Positions 18,320 through 26,623 of a DNA stretch of 64,000 nt are shown here, one piece after another. Below the pieces are notes generated by a model that was not told the origin of the DNA, searched no databases, and worked only from the letters and a program-made list of their open reading frames with translations. The position numbers and the translations under genes are program-made. This DNA comes from Oceanobacillus alkalisoli. GTDB taxonomy: Bacteria; Bacillota; Bacilli; Bacillales; Amphibacillaceae. The stretch covers positions 40,956-104,955 of the forward strand of contig NZ_JAKGBW010000015.1 of NCBI RefSeq assembly GCF_021556485.1, in the 5' to 3' direction. Positions within the stretch are counted from its first letter, which is position 1. Every line of letters starts with the position of its first letter.

Positions 18320-18531
18320 TTCTTCACTCCTTCTCCAGTTTTAGATTTCCTTAAATATATCACTGCTCTGATCTTAATACAAGCGCGCTTTCAGGGCTTT
18401 CGTGGTGTCATACATGTTCTCAAATTTGTCGAAAAATGTTGTTTCCGAATCGATTAAGGGGATACTAAGAATGCTACTTTTCTAATTTTGTCGTATGATT
18501 TTAATAGATGTATTTTAAGTAGGGCAGGTGA

Positions 18532-19779
18532 ATGATGGTGACAGTGTTAATTATCGGTATTATTATTCTTTTTATCGCATCAAGTTATTTTTCAGGCAGC
18601 GAAACGGCACTCACGGCAACGAATGAGATGAAGCTTCAGCTGAAAGCAGCAAGCGGGGATAAAAAAGCCGAGCGTTTACTCAAGCTCGTGAACAATCCGG
18701 ATCTCTTTATTCCGGGTATTTTAATCGCGAATAATGTACCGAATATCGTGCTTCCTTCCCTTGTGACGATTGTCGCTTTAGAGTTTGGCTGGAATATAGG
18801 AATCACAACAGCGATACTTACCGTATTAATTATTATCTTTGCGGAAGTGATGCCGAAATCAGTTGCAGCAGCTTTTCCCGAACGGATTTCTTATATCGTC
18901 TATTATCCAACGATGCTCATCCTGTTAATCTTAAAGCCTTTTATTTGGCTGCTTAATCTCCTGACAAAAACAACAATCAGATTGCTTGGAAAAGGAGAAG
19001 GTGAGGAAATCACCATTTCAAAGGCGGAAATGCGGGCGATGGTCGATATTGCTCATACAGAAGGAACGTTTAAAAATGATGAAATGTATCGCTTGAAATC
19101 GATGATGGATTTCCAAACATTAAATGTTTCCGACGTATTGAAAACGCATCGAGTCGAGATGAAAGCCATCCCGACTGATATTGCCTTTGACGAGGCAAAA
19201 GAATTTTTGCTGGAAAATCATCATACGCGCTATCCGATATATGAAGGGGACAGCGATAATATTGTTGGTGTCTTCCATTCGAAGTTCATTTTATCCTGGT
19301 CGATCAATCCGGGAAAAGGAATTAAAGAATTCTCTGATATGAATCCTTTGTTTATTTACGAGTTCAATTCAATTGACTCGGTGTTTAAAAAGATGATGGA
19401 CGCAAAAAAACATATCGCAATTGTGCTGGATGAATATGGTGGAACAGAAGGGTTAATTACTCATGAGGATCTAATCGAGACGATGATTGGTCAAGATATT
19501 GAAGATGAGATGGATGAAGATGATGCACTGATTCATGAGCAAACGGAAACAGTTATCATTTGTGATGGACGTTTGTCGTTACACCGTTTAAATACTGTCT
19601 TCCAGGTTGATCTTCCCGAAGAAGCTGATAATGTAGCAGGTTTTATTTTGAGCCAATACAGCTATTTGCCAGAAGAGGGAGAAATATTTTCGTATGGAAA
19701 TTTGGAATTTAAGGTATTGGAAGTAAGTGAACGAAGAGTGCACTTAGTGGCAATCAGAAAGCTTCAGGACAATGACTAA
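18532..19779 (+). CDS. CNNM/CorC-family membrane protein with CBS domains
   Basis: A 415-residue protein: an amino-terminal DUF21/CNNM membrane domain (about 1-180) with FSGSETALTATNEMKL, a CBS pair (about 200-325; VLDEYGGTEGLITHEDLIE is the second), and a CorC/HlyC carboxy domain (about 335-410). Family members are Mg2+ exporters or magnesium-homeostasis proteins; the old hemolysin label is not meaningful. ATG 18532 and 18535 are both possible, with GGCAGG upstream. No terminator is evident before the TPP riboswitch. Confidence 0.85.
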   Translation: MMVTVLIIGIIILFIASSYFSGSETALTATNEMKLQLKAASGDKKAERLLKLVNNPDLFIPGILIANNVPNIVLPSLVTIVALEFGWNIGITTAILTVLIIIFAEVMPKSVAAAFPERISYIVYYPTMLILLILKPFIWLLNLLTKTTIRLLGKGEGEEITISKAEMRAMVDIAHTEGTFKNDEMYRLKSMMDFQTLNVSDVLKTHRVEMKAIPTDIAFDEAKEFLLENHHTRYPIYEGDSDNIVGVFHSKFILSWSINPGKGIKEFSDMNPLFIYEFNSIDSVFKKMMDAKKHIAIVLDEYGGTEGLITHEDLIETMIGQDIEDEMDEDDALIHEQTETVIICDGRLSLHRLNTVFQVDLPEEADNVAGFILSQYSYLPEEGEIFSYGNLEFKVLEVSERRVHLVAIRKLQDND

Positions 19780-19849
19780 CATGATTGCTTGACCATTCTC
19801 CTTGCTAAAGGCTCATTATTATGCAATAGTAGAATTAATAGAATATTTC

Positions 19850-19948
19850 TCACCACTAGGGGTGCGTAATTTGCTGAGAGAGTCAGTTGGAAAGCTGTCT
19901 CAACCCTTCGAACTTGATCTAGTTGATACTAGCGAAAGAAAGCGGTGT
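19850..19948 (+). promoter_or_regulatory. TPP riboswitch (THI element) 1
   Basis: ACTAGGGGTGC, GCTGAGAGAG, ACCCTTCGAACTTGATCT and GATACTAGCG occur in the order and spacing of the thiamine pyrophosphate aptamer. It controls tenA through the terminator at 19979. Confidence 0.95.
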
Positions 19949-19978
19949 TTGATAGCGATATTGTGCATGCTATATACA

Positions 19979-20016
19979 GACCGCCTTTTCCATTATATAA
20001 AGGAGCGGTCTTTTTT
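19979..20016 (+). terminator. Expression-platform terminator of TPP riboswitch 1
   Basis: GACCGC...GCGGTC arms with a run of six T about 100 bases before tenA. Confidence 0.85.
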
Positions 20017-20120
20017 AATGGAATGGGTAAAGAAATAAACAATACTTGATTAAGCTATCAGCAAATCGAGTCGCCCCTTTGTGGTGTGGAGCATTCTTAC
20101 CAAAAAGGGAGGAATAATTT

Positions 20121-20795
20121 ATGAGTGAACAGTTTACAGATCGTCTATGGAGAAAAGTGCAGCCAATTTGGGAAGCTTACTTGGAGCATCCATTTGTGAA
20201 AGGAATCGGGGATGGGACGCTTGATAAGGAAAAGTTCAAGCATTATATGAAGCAGGACTATGTCTATTTAATCGAGTATTCAAGAATCTTTGCGATTGGA
20301 AGCTCAAAGTCACCAGATTTACATACGATGACGATGTTTGCGAACCTTTTGCACGGGACGTTGAATATGGAGATGGAATTACACCGGGAATATGCGGCTC
20401 GCTTCGGAATTACAAATGAAGAACTTGAGGAAACAGAACCTTCCGCAACGATGACTGCTTATACAAGCTATATGCTGAATGTTTCCCAGCTGGGTGGTGT
20501 GGAAAATGCGATTGCATCTGTGCTGGCCTGTGCGTGGAGCTATAACTACATTGGAAAAGAGTTAGCGAAGAATGCCGAGTCGTTAGAGCATGAGTTCTAC
20601 GGTGATTGGATACAGATGTATTCGTCAGTTGAATTCACGGAGCTCGCTGAAAACTGCCAGAAGTTGATTAACGATTACACAGCAGGCAAGTCTGAAAAAG
20701 ATTTGCAAGCGCTTGAAGATATTGTTGTAAAAACAAGTAAGTTTGAATATATGTTCTGGGAAATGGCTGAGAATATCGAAATGTGGCCGGTTTAA
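20121..20795 (+). CDS. tenA: Aminopyrimidine aminohydrolase (thiaminase II)
   Basis: A 224-residue all-helical enzyme that salvages degraded thiamine by deaminating aminopyrimidines to HMP. The catalytic Cys137 lies in LACAWSYNYIG, with the acidic and aromatic residues YLIEYSR and EFxELAE typical of TenA. AGGGAGG precedes the ATG by eight to nine bases. It is monocistronic, under the TPP riboswitch at 19850 and ahead of a terminator. Confidence 0.94.
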   Translation: MSEQFTDRLWRKVQPIWEAYLEHPFVKGIGDGTLDKEKFKHYMKQDYVYLIEYSRIFAIGSSKSPDLHTMTMFANLLHGTLNMEMELHREYAARFGITNEELEETEPSATMTAYTSYMLNVSQLGGVENAIASVLACAWSYNYIGKELAKNAESLEHEFYGDWIQMYSSVEFTELAENCQKLINDYTAGKSEKDLQALEDIVVKTSKFEYMFWEMAENIEMWPV

Positions 20796-20806
20796 AGGAA
20801 TAGAGG

Positions 20807-20835
20807 GGGGAGTGTTTGTCGCTCCCCAACTTTTT
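20807..20835 (+). terminator. Terminator after tenA
   Basis: GGGGAG (20807-20812) pairs with CTCCCC (20822-20827) before AACTTTTT. Confidence 0.7.
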
Positions 20836-20857
20836 CAAGCTTTTTTTACTTTTTCCC

Positions 20858-20998
20858 TTATCCTGCGAACGAGGGAGATTCATTCAAGGTCGTTGGTCCC
20901 GCGATATGGGGACTGAGATTGTCATCTTTTGTTGAAAAGATGGATGGCGATTCATGAGAACAAGGAATGAGTATTAATCTTTCTGTATGAATTTCCAT
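20858..20998 (-). pseudogene. Possible 5' remnant of a GNAT acetyltransferase gene
   Basis: On the minus strand ATG 20998 gives MEIHTERLILIPCSHE, which looks like the amino terminus of a RimJ/RimL-type acetyltransferase (M-E-x-x-T-E-R-L-x-L-x-P). The frame then runs 30 unrelated residues to a stop, so all acetyl-CoA motifs are missing. A weak GGAG lies upstream. A true short protein is possible but less likely. Confidence 0.4.
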
Positions 20999-21189
20999 TT
21001 TCCAAATCACTCCAATTTTGATAATAGCTATAATGAATATTTTCAATTCACCTTCATTACGTGCCAAGTTTATTATATGTTTCACTTTTTATAATCTTTA
21101 ACGAATATTGCGATTTCAATCAATCTATACTATGATGAATGATACAATATTTCGTTTTTTATTGGAATATAACTACATACGATAAGACC

Positions 21190-21345
21190 CGTAATCATGG
21201 TGTCTGTGAAGACTTAATAGGGAATCTGGTGCGAACCCAGAACTGTACCCGCAACTGTAAATGCTGACGAAATAAGTAAATCCACTGTCTTGGACGGGAA
21301 GGAATTAGAGTAGGATGAAGCATCAGTCAGGAGACCTGCCATTAT
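21190..21345 (+). promoter_or_regulatory. Cobalamin riboswitch
   Basis: The segment contains GGTGTCTGTGAAGAC, GGGAATCTGGTGCGAACCC, ACTGTACCCGCAACTGTA, a GGGAAGG, and the B12 box AGTCAGGAGACCTGCC (21324-21339) in the correct order. It precedes a terminator at 21448 and an acyl-CoA thioesterase gene instead of the usual B12 transport or synthesis genes. Confidence 0.93.
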
Positions 21346-21447
21346 TATGAACATTATCTTCTTCGGGAGCTGGGAAGGTATAATAAGGTTGACTCTGACT
21401 TTTAACGGTAATTAATTACTGTTTTATTGAAGATGCTATCTTTTTAT

Positions 21448-21472
21448 ACCCATCTGCTTTGATGGGTTTTTT
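21448..21472 (+). terminator. Terminator downstream of the cobalamin riboswitch
   Basis: ACCCATC (21448-21454) pairs with GATGGGT (21461-21467), then six T. It is likely the expression platform, about 80 bases before the thioesterase start. Confidence 0.85.
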
Positions 21473-21554
21473 CATTGTTTCATAAATTACTCAAAAGACT
21501 CTCCCGTAATTTATGTAAGTGAATTCCTATAGCGAACTAAGGAGAGGTTATGGA

Positions 21555-22037
21555 ATGGAAGAAAAACTGCCTGCAACGTTATCAAGAACTATTCAGTCAA
21601 AACTTATTTTACCACCGGATACGAATCATATGGGAACGGTGTTTGGAGGAACAGTCTTAGCTTACATTGATGAAATAGCAGCAATTGCAGCCATGAAGCA
21701 CAGCCGAAGTGTCGTTGTCACGGCTTCGATCGATACGGTGAATTTCCTCTCAACTGCTAAGGCGGGAGACATCTTAACGTTGGAAGCGGTCGTCGTTTCT
21801 ACTGGGCGAACATCAATGGAGATATATGTGAAAGTAGAATGCCAGCATTTGGATACAGGTGACATAACAACAACTACTACTGCAATTCTGACAATGGTTG
21901 CGATTAATAGCGAAGGGATACCGACTCAAGTTAGTGGGGTGATTCCAGAAACCGAAGAAGAGAAGCGTCTTTTCCAAAGTGCGCAAGTAAGAAAAAATCG
22001 CCGGATGCAGATTCGGGAGTATTCAGGGGGCAGGTGA
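21555..22037 (+). CDS. Acyl-CoA thioesterase, hotdog fold (YciA/YkhA type)
   Basis: A 160-residue hotdog protein. PPDTNHMGTVFGGTVLAYIDEIAAIAA carries the active-site Asn/His and Asp pattern of the YciA/BACH group, and SIDTVNFLSTAKAGDIL is the second conserved strand. These enzymes hydrolyse acyl-CoAs to free acid and CoA, usually as a hexamer. GGAGAGG at 21541-21547 is seven bases from ATG 21555; the open frame begins earlier at 21519 without a site. Its leader holds a cobalamin riboswitch, an unusual pairing. Confidence 0.88.
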   Translation: MEEKLPATLSRTIQSKLILPPDTNHMGTVFGGTVLAYIDEIAAIAAMKHSRSVVVTASIDTVNFLSTAKAGDILTLEAVVVSTGRTSMEIYVKVECQHLDTGDITTTTTAILTMVAINSEGIPTQVSGVIPETEEEKRLFQSAQVRKNRRMQIREYSGGR

Positions 22038-22056
22038 GAAAGAATCCTGCCCCTTT
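22027..22056 (+). terminator. Terminator overlapping the thioesterase stop
   Basis: GGGGCAGG (22027-22034) pairs with CCTGCCCC (22046-22053), then TTT. The first arm contains the last codons. Confidence 0.7.
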
Positions 22057-22067
22057 CTCAGCTTCAT

Positions 22068-22325
22068 TTAATTATTTCCCTTCCTGCGCCCCGCAAACTT
22101 CAATAGAATAAAATAAGCAACAGAAGCAGCAAGCACTGCAGTAAGCAATGACAACCCAAGTGAATTACTGCCTGTAATAACGGTTTCCTGCGATAGATTA
22201 GCACTCATGAACCAAGCGGAACTCATATCCGGAATATATATCCATGTCAGAAACATGCCAGACAGTATCTGGAATACAGTGTACATGACAATAAAACTAA
22301 CGATAAAGACAAGATACTTTTTCAT
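22068..22325 (-). CDS. Small membrane protein, unknown
   Basis: An 85-residue protein with two hydrophobic helices (about 4-30 and 55-77) and a basic end, GRRKGNN, giving an inside carboxy terminus. GGAGGG is seven bases before the ATG, which supports translation. No family was recognised and neighbours give no hint. Confidence 0.6.
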   Translation of the reverse strand: MKKYLVFIVSFIVMYTVFQILSGMFLTWIYIPDMSSAWFMSANLSQETVITGSNSLGLSLLTAVLAASVAYFILLKFAGRRKGNN

Positions 22326-22569
22326 TGCATACCCTCCGATTTATTTATTCCTTAACTTATATACGAATGTCGTGTCATTAGGTTTCATTCTATTGGATTA
22401 AAAGGCTTTCTTCCATCTAAAATAACTATCCCCTTTTTCCAAGTATTGGGGTATAATATTCTTGAGTTTTACAAATGGAATTTTCCTATACATGTTTATA
22501 GGAGGGAAGGGGAGAAAAGTCAGAGGTCATTTAGATATGATTGTTGTTTTTAAAAATATTACATAAGTT
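22326..22569. other. Intergenic region, promoter-like sequences only
   Basis: The stretch between the small membrane protein and MITE copy 2 holds a possible TATAAT at about 22452 for the downstream lipoprotein gene; nothing else is recognised. Confidence 0.3.
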
Positions 22570-22680
22570 AATGAATTTCATAATACGTATTTAATGTTTC
22601 ATCATCACCATATTTAGTTGGTTCGTTCCCAACTACATATGGTGATGGAAAAGCCGGCTTTGGTAATTATGAAATTCATT
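22570..22680. repeat. MITE copy 2
   Basis: Same terminal repeats and palindromic core as copy 1 but in the opposite orientation. Flanks carry AAGT on both sides. It lies 24 bases before the lipoprotein start, inside that gene's leader. Confidence 0.85.
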
Positions 22681-22704
22681 CAAGTAAAAGGGAGAAAATG
22701 AGAG

Positions 22705-23874
22705 ATGAAAAAAACTATTGTCTTATTGCTGCTTGCAAGCCTGTTGCTGCTCGCTGCTTGTGGGGAAGATAAAGAACAGCTAAACGTAAGCGAAGTATTG
22801 GAGCAGGCAATTCAAGCAAATGCAGACTTGGAAAGCTATTCCACAGATATGAAAATAGATACAGAAGTAATGGAGATGGAAATGACGATTGAGGGATCAG
22901 CTGATATTACCCATAATCCGGACACCCTCTATTTGGATATGGCAATGGGGATGGCTGGGATTTCCATGGATATTGAAACATATGTTGTCGGTGAAGAAGT
23001 GTATATGAGTATGTTTGGCGAATGGCTCATCATGGATGACGAGGAAATGGGATTAGATAATTTTGACCAGTTGAACCAGGAAGAACTTGATAAACTAGAG
23101 TCTTTCGTTGACCAATTTGAAATGACAGAAGAAGATGAGGTCTATGTGCTCAGATTAGCTGGGGAAGGGGAAGAATTTGAGAAACTGATTGAACCATATC
23201 TTGATGCTACGATGGGAGATTTGGCGATGGATGTTTCGCTGGAAGAGGAGGATTTCTCAGATTTATCCATCAGCAATTTCGAAACAGAAATGAAGGTTGA
23301 TAAAGAGACGATGCTCGTTCAATCGCAAACGGTGCAAGCCGAGTTCGAAATGGACGGCGAAGCTTATCAAGTAAATGCAGAAGTAACGATGTCGAATATG
23401 AACGAGGTTGAGCCGATTGAAATTCCGGAAGAAGTAAAAGAAAGTGCTGTAACAGAAGCGGATTGGGAAGAAGATCTTGGATTTGTCGAGGAAGAAATGT
23501 CACTAGAGGAGATTAAGGAAACGGTGGATTATACGATTCCTGATTTGTCATTCGTACCGGATGGTTATGAACTAACGGAATCCTATTACTATTCGGATGA
23601 TGAGTCTGAGATGGTTTATCTGATTTATGAAGATGAAGATAGGAATGGAGTTGTCTTTAGCATCTATCCTTCACAGGAAGATTATGGGGAAGTATATGAA
23701 GATGAGGAGACGGAAACAGTATCCGTGAATGGCAATGAAGCGGTTCTTGAGGTCATTGATGAAGAGTTCATGTACCTTACATGGGAATATGAAGATGTGT
23801 TCCTTGAATTAATCGGGGAAGGAACAGAAATGACGAAGAAATTGCTTCTGCAAATAGCGGAGGGGATTGAATAA
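22705..23874 (+). CDS. Acidic lipoprotein, DUF6612/DUF4367-like
   Basis: A 389-residue membrane-anchored lipoprotein. The signal peptide ends in the lipobox LLAAC (lipid-attached Cys about residue 19). The central part (about 25-240) has the repeated beta-sheet pattern of LolA/LppX-like lipoproteins (DUF6612), with many Met and Glu residues; the last part (about 275-389, PDLSFVPDGYELTESYYY and TWEYEDVFLELIGEG) resembles DUF4367. Function is unknown. GGGAG is eight to nine bases before ATG. The MITE directly upstream may have displaced the original promoter. Confidence 0.75.
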   Translation: MKKTIVLLLLASLLLLAACGEDKEQLNVSEVLEQAIQANADLESYSTDMKIDTEVMEMEMTIEGSADITHNPDTLYLDMAMGMAGISMDIETYVVGEEVYMSMFGEWLIMDDEEMGLDNFDQLNQEELDKLESFVDQFEMTEEDEVYVLRLAGEGEEFEKLIEPYLDATMGDLAMDVSLEEEDFSDLSISNFETEMKVDKETMLVQSQTVQAEFEMDGEAYQVNAEVTMSNMNEVEPIEIPEEVKESAVTEADWEEDLGFVEEEMSLEEIKETVDYTIPDLSFVPDGYELTESYYYSDDESEMVYLIYEDEDRNGVVFSIYPSQEDYGEVYEDEETETVSVNGNEAVLEVIDEEFMYLTWEYEDVFLELIGEGTEMTKKLLLQIAEGIE

Positions 23875-23892
23875 GAGTAAATTTGGCCGAAT

Positions 23893-23992
23893 AAAAAAAC
23901 GACAGGTGAACGGTGGTGACCCCCAAAAGTTAGTTTTTTTACTCTAACTTTTGGGGGGCGGGTCCAACATTAGAATGATCCTGTCGTTTTTT
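23893..23992 (+). terminator. Terminator containing a second nested palindrome
   Basis: The outer arms AAAACGACAGG and CCTGTCGTTTT (about 23896-23906 and 23980-23990) bracket an inner 14-base-pair palindrome, 23920-23933 with 23944-23957. The inner hairpin separates the arms of a normal terminator, as if inserted into it. The minus-strand SCO remnant ends inside. Confidence 0.6.
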
Positions 23993-24279
23993 GGATTATT
24001 AAACATGCTTACATCGCGGTATTTTCGGAATGCGCAGGAACCCAAGAGGCGGGTATTGGCGATACACGGAATATTACAATCAGTATAGGACATATATGTA
24101 ATCCACCAGTCGCCTTTCAACTCATCTAAACTAAGCTTTTCTTCGTCTTGTGTGATGAATTCAAAATTGGCCATCGGTTCAGCCATGTTTGTATCTATAT
24201 TTGAGCCACATGCACTAAGTAAGATGCCGAAAGAAATAAGGAGTAGTGTCAGAGAAAGAAACACCTTCTTTATTTTCAT
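23944..24279 (-). pseudogene. 3'-truncated SCO1/SenC-type lipoprotein gene
   Basis: On the minus strand MKIKKVFLSL leads a lipoprotein signal peptide (LLSAC) and then FEFITQDEEKLSLDELKGDWWITYMSYTDC, which is the start of an SCO copper-chaperone/thioredoxin domain. After the first expected cysteine the sequence departs from the family (normally T-x-C-x-x-x-C-P) and stops about 45 residues later; the His ligand and most of the domain are missing. GAGGAA precedes the ATG. The frame upstream to 24336 lacks a ribosome site. Confidence 0.65.
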
Positions 24280-24344
24280 ATTGATTATTCCTCGTTTCAG
24301 TGTATAAGGAAAACTTAAGTTTATTTCCAATTTCAATTAAATTT

Positions 24345-24460
24345 AATGAATTTTATAATACGTATTTCATGCATCACCATCACCATATGTAGTTGAGTTG
24401 GTTCGTTCTCAACTACATATGGTGATGGAAAAGCCGACTTTGGTAATTATGAAATTCATT
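24345..24460. repeat. MITE copy 3
   Basis: Same orientation as copy 2, inside the leader region of the SCO remnant and before the small ORF at 24620. AAATT occurs on both flanks. Confidence 0.85.
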
Positions 24461-24619
24461 CAAATTACTATAAAACTTTTGAACTGTCAAAATATCGGAG
24501 GTTAAAAGGAATCCGCAGGTGAAGCCATTGTCCAAAGCTGTTCTTCTTTGAAAAGAGTAAAATATTTTCCTTGCTTGAATACATTAAAGAAGGAAAAGTT
24601 ATTTGGAGGTGTACTCGTC

Positions 24620-24802
24620 ATGTCATTATCACGAGAGGCAAAATCAACAAACTCAGCAAATGAGACAATATCTTTAGAAGAACTTGCCTTTGTTGCTGCT
24701 ACTCTTTTTTTTATTGGTTCAATTATTTCTTTTTATATTGCTTATAAAAACCTTAAAGACTCCTCTTCAAGCGGCCAATCAATATTGGAACTTGTGCCAT
24801 AA
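24620..24802 (+). CDS. Small single-span membrane protein, unknown
   Basis: A 60-residue protein: polar amino terminus, one hydrophobic helix (about residues 24-45, ELAFVAATLFFIGSIISFYI) and a serine-rich tail. GGAGGT at 24605-24610 is nine bases before ATG 24620, so it is likely translated; the frame extends further upstream without a site. No family recognised. Confidence 0.55.
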   Translation: MSLSREAKSTNSANETISLEELAFVAATLFFIGSIISFYIAYKNLKDSSSSGQSILELVP

Positions 24803-24803
24803 A

Positions 24804-24944
24804 TTAGAGATAAATCAAGGATACGAGGTCATTCTTTGAATCACAAAGCCTTGATTCTGCCCAATAATCCTCATTTTCTATGTTGTCTGTGCAACCGAGC
24901 AGGATAACAATAGATAAAAAGATAATAAACTGAAGTTTTCTCAA
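24804..24944 (-). pseudogene. Truncated lipoprotein remnant
   Basis: On the minus strand TTG at 24944, eight bases after GGAGGGG, opens a 46-residue frame, MRKLQFIIFLSIVILLGC followed by TDNIENEDYWAESRL, with a clear signal peptide and lipobox LLGC. It ends soon after the lipobox, so it appears to be the surviving start of a longer lipoprotein. The remaining ~250 bases up to the Gly-rich gene hold nothing recognisable. Confidence 0.45.
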
Positions 24945-25200
24945 ACGCTATTCCCCTCCCTATGCTAACTTACCTTATCCATGTCCTACCACTTACAATT
25001 TTTTACGAATCGCCCCTTCAAAACCCGATTAAATTCAATAATTTAACTACGTAGTCACCGGGGAAAAGGATTCATCTCACTATTTCACCCAAAATTCACT
25101 CCAAAAATAGGGATTTGCCTAGTGCGGTTTCATCTACTCTGCCATAGGCTGTAGAGAAGGGAAAGGCTAAGTTGAAATTTTCTAGAAAAGGAGCATATAC

Positions 25201-25557
25201 ATGCATGAATTTGTAAATAATGCACCAATGTATCATCCGTTACCGCACCATCCGGAAATGCACCGGGTACGTCCGCCTGGTCATGGTCATGGCCCTGGTC
25301 CGGGCGGTGGTATTGATCCACTGGCGGCAGGTTTGATTGGAGCTGGGTTAGGATTTTTAGGCGGCGGATTAATTGCTGGTGGACCAGGCTTTGGTTTTGG
25401 GCCGGGTCCTGGTTTTGGTCCCGGATTTGGACCAGGTTTCGGACCGGGATTCGGCCCTTGGTTCGGTCCAGGGCCTGGATTTGGCTATGGACCCGGCTTC
25501 GGAGCAGGCCCAGGATTCTGGGAGTACGGTCCAGGTTTTGGGCCATACGGATTCTAA
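25201..25557 (+). CDS. Glycine/phenylalanine/proline repeat protein
   Basis: A 118-residue low-complexity protein. The first 30 residues are His/Pro-rich, then a Gly/Ala hydrophobic patch (about 38-60), then tandem GPGFGPGF-type units to the end with scattered Trp and Tyr. AGGAG lies eight bases before the ATG and a perfect terminator follows, so it is a real gene. The composition suggests a structural, possibly spore-surface or aggregating, protein; that is inference from composition only. Confidence 0.65.
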   Translation: MHEFVNNAPMYHPLPHHPEMHRVRPPGHGHGPGPGGGIDPLAAGLIGAGLGFLGGGLIAGGPGFGFGPGPGFGPGFGPGFGPGFGPWFGPGPGFGYGPGFGAGPGFWEYGPGFGPYGF

Positions 25558-25559
25558 TA

Positions 25560-25602
25560 AAAGAAAGGGTTTGGGTGCATGCACCCAAACCCTTTCTTTT
25601 AT
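25560..25602 (+). terminator. Terminator of the Gly-rich gene (20-bp perfect stem)
   Basis: The palindrome AAAGAAAGGGTTTGGGTGCA and its complement (25560-25599) works in both directions. Confidence 0.8.
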
Positions 25603-25640
25603 ATTGAAAATAAGATAGACTAGTAAGAAATAACAATATA

Positions 25641-25732
25641 CTTTTCCACTAGGGGTGCCTGCAGGCTGAGATAAGACTTTTTCTTAATCCCTTTGAACCT
25701 GATCTAGTTCATACTAGCGTAGGAAAGTGGAG
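25641..25732 (+). promoter_or_regulatory. TPP riboswitch (THI element) 2
   Basis: ACTAGGGGTGCC, GGCTGAGAT, CCCTTTGAACCTGATCT and CATACTAGCG occur in order, closed by CTTTTCCACT and AGGAAAGTGG. It governs the thiM operon. Confidence 0.96.
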
Positions 25733-25760
25733 TTGGCATGCATACATAAATTGTATCGAT

Positions 25761-25788
25761 AACCACTCCATTTCAGGGGTGGTTTTTT
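25761..25788 (+). terminator. Expression-platform terminator of TPP riboswitch 2
   Basis: AACCACTCC (25761-25769) pairs with GGGGTGGTT (25776-25784), then a T run. Confidence 0.88.
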
Positions 25789-25842
25789 TAAGAACTACCT
25801 TGTTATAAATTACTTTTATTCTATAAAAAGGAGGAGTTTTTC

Positions 25843-26622
25843 ATGGATTACATTGGAAGAATTCGAGAAAAGAGTCCATTTATCTATAACATTACGAATG
25901 AAGTTGCGACAAATTTTGCGGCAAACGGTCTAATTGCGATTGGTGCATCTCCGGCTATGTCGAACACACCGAAAGAGGCGGAGGAGAATGCGAGTCATGC
26001 TGATGCGGTTGTATTAAATCTTGGAACTTTAACCGAGGATCGAGCCGAGGCGATGCTATTAGCCGGGCTTAAAGCGAATGAAAAAGGGACACCGGTCATT
26101 CTTGATCCGATCGCAGCAGGTGGAACGAAATTCCGTACGAAAGTGATTAATGAATTACTGGAAAGGGTGAAATTTGCTGCCATCCGGGCGAATGCTGGGG
26201 AGATTTCCGTACTTGGCGGAGCGCTTGATATCATGAAAAGCCCTGATTCGACGGTTGAATCGATTGATCCGAAAATTGCTCAAGCAGTCGCAAAAGAATA
26301 TGACACGGTTGTTATTGCAACTGGGAAAACGGATGTAATTACAGATGGCACGCGCACGACACTTTGTCACAATGGCCATCCGATGCTGCAGAATATTACA
26401 GCGAGTGGCTGCTTACTAACTTCCCTCGTTGGACCTTATTTAAGTGTTACGGAAGACCTGTATGAAGCAAGTGTTGAAGTGACTGCCTCATACGGAATAG
26501 CGGCGGAACTTGCGATGAAGAAAGCAAAAGGGCCAGGTACATTCATCCCTGCTTTACTGGATCAGCTTTATTTGCTTGATCAAGAGACGGTGAATACGTA
26601 TAAAAAGTTAGAAGAGATTTAA
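25843..26622 (+). CDS. thiM: Hydroxyethylthiazole kinase
   Basis: A 259-residue enzyme that phosphorylates 4-methyl-5-(hydroxyethyl)thiazole for thiamine salvage. The amino-terminal NITNEVATNFAANGLIAIGASPAMS, the mid DPIAAGGTKFR and the catalytic ITASGCLLTSLV (Cys of the ASGC anion hole) are characteristic. AGGAGG lies eight bases before the ATG. It leads a three-gene unit under the TPP riboswitch. Confidence 0.95.
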   Translation: MDYIGRIREKSPFIYNITNEVATNFAANGLIAIGASPAMSNTPKEAEENASHADAVVLNLGTLTEDRAEAMLLAGLKANEKGTPVILDPIAAGGTKFRTKVINELLERVKFAAIRANAGEISVLGGALDIMKSPDSTVESIDPKIAQAVAKEYDTVVIATGKTDVITDGTRTTLCHNGHPMLQNITASGCLLTSLVGPYLSVTEDLYEASVEVTASYGIAAELAMKKAKGPGTFIPALLDQLYLLDQETVNTYKKLEEI

Positions 26623-26623
26623 A

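Noticed and set aside
25130-25636. Long minus-strand open frames opposite the Gly-rich gene
   Set aside because: They exist only because the repetitive GC-rich repeat has no stops in the other frames; no ribosome site and no protein-like composition.
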